Source: Chloroflexota bacterium (lineage in GTDB: Bacteria; Chloroflexota; Limnocylindria; Limnocylindrales; CSP1-4). Taken from it: a DNA stretch of 6,683 nt. The stretch is from assembly GCA_021801545.1 (NCBI GenBank), contig JAJYXX010000247.1, forward strand, positions 1-6,683, in the 5' to 3' direction. The position numbers were made by a program, and so were the translations under genes. Under the pieces are notes generated by a model that saw only the letters and a list, made by a program, of their open reading frames with translations, was not told the DNA's origin and did not search any database. Positions within the stretch are counted from its first letter, which is position 1, and every line of letters begins with the position of its first letter. Shown piece by piece: positions 1-5,207 of this stretch.

Positions 1-895
1 AGCTCGTCCCGGCCGCATGCCAGGCGGACCGGGCGTAGCGCTCGACGAGCAGGCGCTCGGCGAGCGCCGCTTCGGTGTCCGTGATCCGGCCGGGGTCGAG
101 GTGGCGACCCCGGCCCGTGGCCGACATTGCCTCGAGCACGGCCTCATCGACGGTGGCCGCGGAGGGAACGGGGATCCGGCGGCCCCGCAGCGCGCGTTCG
201 AGCGACGTGACCGGCACGCGCCGGCTCTTCGTCCGCTCCCAGCGCGGGTCGCCCGGTGCGCCCGGACCGTCGAGGGTGCGTTCGAGCGCCCCGAGGTCTG
301 CGTCGACGAGGAGCGTCCCGTGGACGAGGATGGCCGAGCCGCCGATCCAGGCCGCCACCCCGGCGACCTTGCGGCCATCGATCAGGACCTCGCGCTCGGT
401 CACCTTGGCAGCCACCCCGAGACGCCGCGCCGCTTCGGCCAGCGGCTCGAGCACGAGCCGATAGACCCCGGGCAGGCCGGACGGGGTGGCGCGCCGCTCG
501 CGATCATCGGGCCGCTCGCGGCCGTGGCGGCTGTCGTGCCGGTCGCGGCGGTCGTGCCCGTCGTGATCGGCGCCGCCGGCTGCGGGCAGATCGCCGCGCG
601 GGACGATGACGCTCAGGCAGAGCGTGCCGGGGTCGTGGTAGACGGCCCCGCCGCCGGTGAATCGACGATAGACCGGGGCGTCGAGCTCGCGACAGGCGGC
701 CTCGTCGACCTCGGCCGCCGCGAGCTGGTATCGGCCGACGATCACCGAGCGCCGGTTCCGCCAGAGACGAAGCGTGGGAACGGGGCCAGCGGACCGCGCC
801 AGGGCCTCGTCACGGGCGAGGTTGCGCGAGACGTCGCGCTCGCCGGTATCGGCCAGGACGCGCCACGTCGCGGCGCGTACCGGGGCGCTGATCAT
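1..895 (-). CDS. lplA: Lipoate-protein ligase A family protein (3' end off the window)
   Basis: Predicted to activate lipoate (or octanoate) with ATP and attach it to lysines of E2 or GcvH lipoyl domains in the cytoplasm. I translated 298 codons from the ATG at 895-893 and met no stop before the left edge. Family marks are visible: W11 with the N-terminal block SRNLARDEALA, RRFTGGGAVYHD at residues 77-88 (the lipoate-binding glycine loop and His), IDGRKVAG at 172-179 with K176 at the catalytic lysine position, and HGTLLVDADL from H192. The N-terminal block begins about ten residues in, so this start fits. The start overlaps the stop of the upstream ORF (ATGA), suggesting translational coupling; I see no strong Shine-Dalgarno sequence. 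Residues 105-138 form an Asp/His/Arg-rich insertion absent from typical members. The length is close to that of a full protein, so little should be missing. Octanoyltransferase (LipM type) activity is an alternative within the same fold. Confidence 0.88.
   Translation of the reverse strand, partial: MISAPVRAATWRVLADTGERDVSRNLARDEALARSAGPVPTLRLWRNRRSVIVGRYQLAAAEVDEAACRELDAPVYRRFTGGGAVYHDPGTLCLSVIVPRGDLPAAGGADHDGHDRRDRHDSRHGRERPDDRERRATPSGLPGVYRLVLEPLAEAARRLGVAAKVTEREVLIDGRKVAGVAAWIGGSAILVHGTLLVDADLGALERTLDGPGAPGDPRWERTKSRRVPVTSLERALRGRRIPVPSAATVDEAVLEAMSATGRGRHLDPGRITDTEAALAERLLVERYARSAWHAAGTS
482..583 (-). repeat. Low-complexity Asp/His/Arg-rich insertion coding segment in lplA
   Basis: This stretch encodes residues 105-138 of the lipoate ligase and is dominated by D, H, R and G codons, for example HDGHDRRDRHDSRHG. 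The DNA is a degenerate run of GAC, CAC, CGC and CGG triplets. It lies between the GGG/His motif block and the conserved LVLEPLAEAARRLG helix, where typical family members have a short connection. It stays in frame, so the gene is not broken. Confidence 0.6.
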
Positions 896-1140
896 CGCCT
901 GCCGCCCCGGCCGGTCGGTTCGCCAGCGTCGACCGCCTGCGCGCCCCGGCCGGCCCGCTCCACCAGGCCCGCCGGCTCGGCCATGTAGAAGAGCGTGTCG
1001 ATCCCGCTTGCGGCCAGGCCGCCGATGATCCGGGCGACCGCGTTCGCACGCTCGTGAACGCTCATCGTGCGGGCGAGCGAAATCAGGCGCCGCACGTCGT
1101 GCGACGCGCTCGGATTGACCATCAGACCGACGCTCACCAT
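892..1140 (-). CDS. Short ORF matching only the N-terminus of AcoX-type NAD kinase (truncated, possible remnant)
   Basis: The 82-codon ORF begins MVSVGLMVNPSASHDVRRL, and residues 1-63 read like the first part of AcoX/ATP-NAD kinase-like proteins: a beta strand, an NPxAxxDxRRL turn, then a helix containing HERANAVARIIGGLAASGID. Full-length members have over 300 residues and continue with a nucleotide-binding GGDGT region, which is absent here. The last ~19 residues (GRGAQAVDAGEPTGRGGRR) look like out-of-frame sequence, and the stop overlaps the lplA start. Either a 3' deletion left a remnant that now serves as a leader ORF for lplA, or the contig is misjoined. A GGTGA Shine-Dalgarno sequence at 1149-1145 fits the ATG at 1140 or the GTG that follows it. 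AcoX genes are known neighbours of acetoin/pyruvate dehydrogenase genes, which suits the lipoate ligase. Family assignment is from memory of the motif pattern. Confidence 0.6.
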   Translation of the reverse strand: MVSVGLMVNPSASHDVRRLISLARTMSVHERANAVARIIGGLAASGIDTLFYMAEPAGLVERAGRGAQAVDAGEPTGRGGRR

Positions 1141-1181
1141 GGATTCACCGGTGCTGGCGACCGACCGTTCCGCGAACCATT

Positions 1182-1210
1182 AGTATGCCGCCGAGCGCAG
1201 GAGCCGCCAA
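1182..1210 (-). promoter_or_regulatory. Candidate sigma70-type promoter for the AcoX-like ORF and lplA
   Basis: On the minus strand, TTGGCG (1210-1205) is followed after exactly 17 bp by CATACT (1187-1182). Each hexamer matches its consensus at 4 of 6 positions. The site lies in the 112-bp gap after the ABC permease and would start transcription near 1175, about 35 nt before the ORF start. It sits in one of the few AT-richer patches of this region. This is a motif match only, and chance hits of this quality occur. Confidence 0.35.
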
Positions 1211-1251
1211 GGGCCGCTCGGCCCGATGTGGACGCTCGGCCCGAACGGGCC
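1211..1251 (-). terminator. Clustered GC palindromes after the ABC permease; possible terminator without T tract
   Basis: Directly beyond the permease stop are two inverted repeats: GGCCCGAACGGGCC (1238-1251) and GGGCCGCTCGGCCC (1211-1224), each a 5-bp stem with a 4-nt loop. A 12-bp direct repeat, CGCTCGGCCCGA, occurs at 1215-1226 and 1233-1244. Because the arms share sequence, alternative pairings are possible. No run of T follows, so it is not a classical intrinsic terminator, but position and symmetry fit transcript-end processing, an attenuator or a protein-binding site. Confidence 0.35.
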
Positions 1252-1252
1252 G

Positions 1253-2053
1253 TCAGGCAACGAGGTCGCGCCCCCTGAAGACGAGCACGGCGAACCCCCA
1301 GGAGACGATTGAGACGCCGGCGAAGACGGCGACATCGGTCCAGGGGAACGTACCCGTGTCGATGACCGCCGCGAACTCGAGGTAGTGGAAGGCGCTGAAC
1401 GCGGCGATCGCGGCGAGGTCCGGCTCGATCTTCGCCACGACCTCGAGCAGGTACATCGCGATGACGATCCCGGCGGCCAGCCCACCAGCCGTGCCACGGT
1501 TGAGCGTGACGACCGAGAGCAGCGTGGTGACCGAGGCGATCCCGCACCCGAATGCGAAGGCGAGGAGGGCGGCGATCGCGAAGTGCCCCGGCTCGAACGG
1601 GGCGCCGACGAGCAGGCCGACAGCCAGGACTCCGCCGACGCAGGCCGCCGCGAGGACGGCGAGCGACACGAGCTGGGCGGCGATCGAGGCCCCGAGATAG
1701 CGTGCCCGCGGGGTCGGCGTCGAGAGCGGCAGCTCGATCCAGCCACGGTCGAGGTCGGCGGCGGCCCGGGTGGCGATCAAGATCGCCCCGATCGAGGCGA
1801 GGATCGGCCAGAGGAGGCTGCCGATGTACGTGTTGAAGAAGACACCCGGGTCGGCCAGGCTGCCCTCGAGGCCAAAGGCGGCGAGCAACTCCTTGGGCCA
1901 GACCTTGAGGTACTGGTCCACGAGCGTGGTGTTCGACCGGATCGTCGGGTAGAAGGCGGTCATGAAGCCGCCATAGGCGAGGCCGACGACGACGAGCCAG
2001 GCGACGAGCGCCCGGCTGCGCCTGAGCTCGAGTTGGAGGATCGGGACGATCAT
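1253..2053 (-). CDS. ABC-2 type transporter permease
   Basis: Membrane subunit of an ABC exporter working with the ATPase encoded just upstream. The 266 residues contain about six hydrophobic segments, near 16-35, 77-97, 122-149, 158-183, 187-206 and 239-259. A loop of about 40 residues separates the first two, and a short polar stretch (residues 98-121, with DLDRGWIELPLSTPTPR) follows the second. The motif around IELPLSTPTPRARYL resembles the cytoplasmic segment in ABC-2 permeases that is thought to contact the ATPase. The ATG overlaps the ATPase stop by 4 bp (ATGA) and has a strong GGAGGG Shine-Dalgarno sequence 7 nt upstream, which fixes the start. Length and topology fit the ABC-2 superfamily. 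The substrate cannot be read from sequence; exporters of this type handle drugs, antibiotics, lipids or polymers. No sensor kinase or regulator gene is adjacent. Confidence 0.85.
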   Translation of the reverse strand: MIVPILQLELRRSRALVAWLVVVGLAYGGFMTAFYPTIRSNTTLVDQYLKVWPKELLAAFGLEGSLADPGVFFNTYIGSLLWPILASIGAILIATRAAADLDRGWIELPLSTPTPRARYLGASIAAQLVSLAVLAAACVGGVLAVGLLVGAPFEPGHFAIAALLAFAFGCGIASVTTLLSVVTLNRGTAGGLAAGIVIAMYLLEVVAKIEPDLAAIAAFSAFHYLEFAAVIDTGTFPWTDVAVFAGVSIVSWGFAVLVFRGRDLVA

Positions 2054-3027
2054 CGGGCGACCCTCCGGGCCGGGGCGCGTCCGTCCGTCGGAGGAGGAGG
2101 GCCGGGTGCGCCGGGTGCGCCGGTCGGCCCGAGCTGCCCGGCGCCCGCCTGGTCGTCGTAATAGCGCAGGAAGAGATCCTCGATGTCGGGGGTCGTGATC
2201 GCGATGTCACGGATGTCGAGCCGGGCGATCCGCGCCAGGAACGGGTTCACGTCGCCGCGGACCATGAGGTGGACGTCCCGGCCGCTCGAGGCGACGACCT
2301 CGAGGTTCGGCAGGTCGAAGAAGCCCGGGTCGGGCGGCGTGCCGAGGACGAGGTTGACCGACCGCCAGTGTCCGGAGAGCAGCGCCCCGACGGTCGTGAT
2401 CTCGACCAGCCGGCCGTCGCGGATGATCCCGATCCGGTCGCAGCTGCGCTCGACCTCGGGCAGGTTGTGCGAGGAGAGAAAGACGGTCCGCCCGTCGGCG
2501 CGCGCCTCCGCCACGAGACGGAGGAACTCGCGCTGCATCAGCGGGTCGAGGGCGCTCGTCGGTTCGTCGAGCACGAGCAGCGGTTCGTGGCCCATGAACA
2601 CCGCCACCAGGCCGACCTTGTTCCGATTGCCTCGCGACAGCTTGCGGATCGGAACGCCCGGGTCGAGGTCGAGGCGCGCGGCGAGTGGCCGCCAGGCGGC
2701 GGGCTCGAATCCACGGAGTCGGGCCAGGTGACGGAGCAGCTCGGCCGCAGTCAGCTCGCCAAGGTAGCCCGGATCGCTCCCCAGGTGGGCGATCCGGCGG
2801 TGGAGGCGCGGGGCGTCGGACCAGGCGTCGAGGCCGAAGATCGTCGCCCGGCCCGAGGTCGGGCGGATGAACCCCATGAGGACCCGGATCGTCGTCGTCT
2901 TGCCGGCGCCGTTCGGGCCAAGGAAGCCGAACACCTCGCCCTCGTGCACCTCGACCTCGAGGTCGACGATGCCGCGCCGGCGGCCGTAGGACCTGGTCAA
3001 CCGGTCGAGTTCGATCGCGTTGCGCAT
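2050..3027 (-). CDS. ABC transporter ATP-binding protein
   Basis: Cytoplasmic ATPase subunit that powers the adjacent permease. In its 325 residues I see Walker A GPNGAGKTT (37-45), signature LSRGNRNK (130-137, a variant of LSGGQ common in ABC-2 exporter ATPases), Walker B LLVLDEPTSALD (150-161) and the H-loop SSH (185-187). The usual Q-loop glutamine is not evident in the segment RIAHLGSDPGYLGELT; related exporter ATPases also vary here. Residues 220-292 form a C-terminal extension of the kind seen in drug and lantibiotic exporter ATPases. The last ~30 residues are a Gly/Pro/Ala tail with five consecutive GXY triplets (297-311). The start at 3027 leaves the canonical two residues before the first strand; upstream only a weak GAGAG-like site is present. 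The 54-bp gap to the VanW gene may allow co-transcription. Substrate unknown. Confidence 0.92.
   Translation of the reverse strand: MRNAIELDRLTRSYGRRRGIVDLEVEVHEGEVFGFLGPNGAGKTTTIRVLMGFIRPTSGRATIFGLDAWSDAPRLHRRIAHLGSDPGYLGELTAAELLRHLARLRGFEPAAWRPLAARLDLDPGVPIRKLSRGNRNKVGLVAVFMGHEPLLVLDEPTSALDPLMQREFLRLVAEARADGRTVFLSSHNLPEVERSCDRIGIIRDGRLVEITTVGALLSGHWRSVNLVLGTPPDPGFFDLPNLEVVASSGRDVHLMVRGDVNPFLARIARLDIRDIAITTPDIEDLFLRYYDDQAGAGQLGPTGAPGAPGPPPPTDGRAPARRVAR
2061..2066 (-). promoter_or_regulatory. Strong Shine-Dalgarno site for the ABC permease
   Basis: GGAGGG on the minus strand lies 7 nt before the permease ATG and inside the last codons of the ATPase gene. It is the clearest ribosome binding site in the window, and it supports the ATGA-overlap start and independent re-initiation on the permease. 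Confidence 0.7.
2102..2119 (-). repeat. 9-bp tandem repeat in the ABC ATPase 3' end
   Basis: CCGGGTGCG occurs twice in tandem (2102-2110, 2111-2119), followed by a degenerate copy. The repeat is in frame and encodes the Gly-Ala-Pro triplets of the collagen-like tail. Confidence 0.55.
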
Positions 3028-3081
3028 GAATGCTCTCGTCAGTCCGTCTCGGCCGCCCGTGCACGCCGGGTCCGGACGTGC

Positions 3082-5040
3082 TTATGGGGCGGGCGATGGC
3101 GTGGGCGACGGGCTTGGCGTGGGCGACGGCGATGGGGTTGGCGTGGGCGACGGCGATGGGGTTGGCGAGGGGCTCGTCCCGCCCGTGCCGACGAGGATCA
3201 GCCCGTCGATCCGGGTGTAGTGGGAATAGTAGGTCTCCTCGTGGATGACGTTGCCGTCCGCGTCCCGGACGGTCCTCGTCACCCAGACGTCCTTGCCCTC
3301 GACCGGGTACTCGACCTGCTGGCGCTTGCCTGCCGGCAGCGTGTCCGTCTCCTGGGTGATCGTCGTGGCCGGCTTGCGGTTCTTCACGATCGGCGTGCTG
3401 AACGAGACGGTCCGGCCGGTGGGTACGCTCCAGATCTCGAACGTGACGTGGGCGCGGCTCCCCTTGTGGCCGGCAAAGCCGCGGATCAGGAGCGGGTACG
3501 GCGTGTCGTTCGTGAACGACACCGTCTGCTTCGAACCGGAGGCGCTGATGAAAACGGTCGCGTCGAGCCCGAGCGGGTAGCGGTCGATGTAGTAGTAGTG
3601 GTTGCGCCGCGCGCCCATCTGGAGGCCCGCCCGAAGCGCCGCGTTGAAGATCGTCGTCGACGTCGAGCAGATCCCGCCGGCGAGGGCACCCTGTGGCTCG
3701 GTGCGGCCGTTGATGATCACGCCACCCTGGCGGTAGCCCTTCTCGACGGTCACTTCGCCGACCACATCCCAGAAGTCGAAAACGCCGCCCGGGGCGATCA
3801 CCGTGCCGTCGATCAGCCTCGCCGGCACTTCGATGTTCGCCCCGAAGCCGTTCCGCTCGCTGATCGAGTAGTACGTCGTCCACGACGAGATCCTGCTCAT
3901 CGTCGGGGCGACGGCAGAGGCCTGCTCGGTCGTCAGGGCGGGTCGCGTGACGGTGACGGCAGGCTCGACGGCGGGCAGGCCGGAGTCCGGAATCGCCCGA
4001 GCGAGGAGGGCGGCGGCGACCCGCTCGCTGGTGGCAGCCGGATCGAGCGTCCGGCCATCGACCCCGGGCTTGACGCCGACGACCTGGTCCCCCTTGCCGA
4101 TCAGGAACGTGGCGTCCTTCGGTGCCCGGTCGATCTCCGGCGCCAGGGTCTCGAGCGCGGCGAGGACCGCCGCGCGGTCGACGACCGGGTCGTACCAGCC
4201 GCCCGGGGCGACCGCGAAGCTGAGCCACCGGCGAACGGTATCGGCCGGGATCGTCCAGCGCTCCTCGCCGAGAGCGAGAACGAGGTCCTGGGCGATCCGC
4301 TCGGCCCGAACCTTGGCGAGGGCGGCCGCGGCGTCGTCGACGGTCGGTCGGACCGGCTCGGATGTCAGCTCGAGGCGGAGCTCGGCGGGCGCGTCGAGCC
4401 GGGCGAGACTGGCGAGGAGGACGTCGTGGGCGGCGGATGCGTCGAGCCGTCGTCCGTCGGTCGCGGGTGTCAGGGCGAACCCGGAAGGGGTCGACACGAC
4501 GCTCGCATCGACGGGGTCCCGGTCGAGCGGACGGGCGATCGCCGCCAGGCGCTCGTCGAGGAGCGCCCGGTCGAAGGTGACCCGCGGCTCGATCGCCACC
4601 CCGCGGATGAGCATCCGCGCCTCGCCGAGGACGCGCTCGACGGGCGTGCCGCCCGCCCGTCCGGCCGCGAGCGCGGCGGCGGCAAGGCCCTCGACGTCGG
4701 GGCCACGCCCGATCTCCGCGTACGTGATCGACGCCTCGCCGTCCGGCCCGGCGACGACGATCCGACCGGCGCCGAGCGAGGCGTACGCCTGGGATAGCCT
4801 CGCCCTGGCCTCGCCGACGGTCAGGCCGGAGAGGTCGGTCGTGCCGACCCGCACGCCGGGCAGGATCCGGTGCTCGTACTGGCGCTCGAACGCGTAGATC
4901 GCGCCGAGGGCGAGCGACCCGGCGAGGGCGAGCCCGATCGCGAACGCGACGACGAAGCGCAGGCCGACCGCGCGCAGGCCAGGTGAACGGCGCGCCTCGT
5001 CCGGCGTCGCGGGGAGCTGTTCGGTGGCCGTGGTCGTCAT
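3082..5040 (-). CDS. VanW family cell-wall protein with PG_binding_4-like and G5-like domains and a Ser/Thr/Pro tail
   Basis: Probably an anchored extracytoplasmic protein acting at the cell wall; the biochemical role of VanW domains is not known. The 652 residues show a cytoplasmic N-terminus, one transmembrane segment (about 27-50), PG_binding_4-like regions (roughly 65-200 and 235-345), the VanW domain (about 385-520) and a G5-like region (about 545-620). The VanW hallmark is GGICSTSTTIFNAALRAG from G455, followed by RRNHYYYIDRYPLGLDATVF. The G5-like region includes LPAGKRQQVEYPVEGKD. Residues 623-652 are an SPTP-type tail that could span or associate with the wall; I see no LPXTG motif. 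An in-frame TAG at 5058-5056 excludes an upstream start. No good Shine-Dalgarno sequence precedes the ATG. It lies 167 bp after jag and 54 bp before the ABC ATPase. Despite the name, nothing here indicates vancomycin resistance. Confidence 0.93.
   Translation of the reverse strand: MTTTATEQLPATPDEARRSPGLRAVGLRFVVAFAIGLALAGSLALGAIYAFERQYEHRILPGVRVGTTDLSGLTVGEARARLSQAYASLGAGRIVVAGPDGEASITYAEIGRGPDVEGLAAAALAAGRAGGTPVERVLGEARMLIRGVAIEPRVTFDRALLDERLAAIARPLDRDPVDASVVSTPSGFALTPATDGRRLDASAAHDVLLASLARLDAPAELRLELTSEPVRPTVDDAAAALAKVRAERIAQDLVLALGEERWTIPADTVRRWLSFAVAPGGWYDPVVDRAAVLAALETLAPEIDRAPKDATFLIGKGDQVVGVKPGVDGRTLDPAATSERVAAALLARAIPDSGLPAVEPAVTVTRPALTTEQASAVAPTMSRISSWTTYYSISERNGFGANIEVPARLIDGTVIAPGGVFDFWDVVGEVTVEKGYRQGGVIINGRTEPQGALAGGICSTSTTIFNAALRAGLQMGARRNHYYYIDRYPLGLDATVFISASGSKQTVSFTNDTPYPLLIRGFAGHKGSRAHVTFEIWSVPTGRTVSFSTPIVKNRKPATTITQETDTLPAGKRQQVEYPVEGKDVWVTRTVRDADGNVIHEETYYSHYTRIDGLILVGTGGTSPSPTPSPSPTPTPSPSPTPSPSPTPSPAP
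3086..3172 (-). repeat. 24-bp tandem repeat encoding the SPTP tail of the VanW protein
   Basis: A 24-bp unit starting TTGGCGTGGGCGACGGCGAT occurs exactly twice in tandem (3114-3137 and 3138-3161) with degenerate flanking copies. It encodes the alternating Ser/Thr-Pro tail in frame. The plus strand is G-rich, with closely spaced runs of three or more G at 3086-3089, 3091-3093, 3103-3105 and 3110-3112. Confidence 0.75.
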
Positions 5041-5052
5041 GGGTCGCGAGTC

Positions 5053-5058
5053 ATCCTA
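5053..5058 (-). promoter_or_regulatory. Candidate -10 box placed for near-leaderless transcription of the VanW gene
   Basis: TAGGAT (TANNNT type) lies on the minus strand 12 nt upstream of the VanW ATG. A start of transcription about 7 nt further on would leave a leader of only about 6 nt. This agrees with the lack of a Shine-Dalgarno sequence. There is no good -35 hexamer at 16-18 bp; a TTGACG at 5073-5068 is only 9 bp away and too close. Confidence 0.35.
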
Positions 5059-5132
5059 GCAGCCGCCCGTCAAGGACTCGCCAGATGGAGATTCGACCGC
5101 GGCTGTGCGGCCGGATCGCGGGGCCTCGCTGA

Positions 5133-5194
5133 GACGGGCGAGCGAGCCCGTCCGTGGTCGTACCGCTCGGGCTCGTGTCGTCCGCCGCACGAGC
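5133..5194 (-). terminator. Two perfect hairpins after jag; possible terminator region
   Basis: In the 167-bp gap between jag and the VanW gene, GACGGGC (5133-5139) pairs with GCCCGTC (5146-5152) around a 6-nt loop. GCTCGTG (5171-5177) pairs with CACGAGC (5188-5194) around a 10-nt loop. Both stems are perfect 7-bp matches. The jag-proximal hairpin begins 13 nt after the stop. Neither is followed by a T run, so rho-independent termination of the usual kind is not shown, but they could end or stabilise the yidC-jag transcript. Apart from these and the -10-like box, I see nothing else in the gap. Confidence 0.4.
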
Positions 5195-5207
5195 GACCGT
5201 GACGCGT

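Noticed and set aside
17..988. Long plus-strand open frame of about 320 codons
   Set aside because: It shares codon boundaries with lplA on the other strand. The minus strand gives clear family motifs, while the plus reading is Ala/Arg/Gly-rich with none.
1134..2210. Minus-strand open frame in another phase across the permease
   Set aside because: It is Arg/Pro-rich without membrane segments, whereas the 1253-2053 frame gives a typical ABC-2 permease with a strong ribosome binding site.
3061..3081. Short hairpin right after the VanW stop (GCACG...CGTGC)
   Set aside because: Only a 5-bp stem with a 10-nt loop and no T tract; too weak to call a terminator.
2207..4228. Second long minus-strand frame across the ATPase and VanW genes
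   Set aside because: It is out of phase with two well-supported genes, and its composition is that of a shadow frame.
2269..4797. Plus-strand open frame of about 840 codons
   Set aside because: It is antisense to both the ABC ATPase and the VanW gene. Open antisense frames are expected at this GC content, and no domain is recognisable.
3082..5040. VanW gene as a vancomycin resistance determinant
   Set aside because: No vanH, ligase, vanX or VanRS-type regulator is present; VanW domains occur widely in wall proteins unrelated to resistance.
5053..5073. TTGACG and TAGGAT as a complete sigma70 promoter
   Set aside because: The gap between the hexamers is only 9 bp, too short for a normal -35/-10 pair; only the -10-like box is kept as a candidate.
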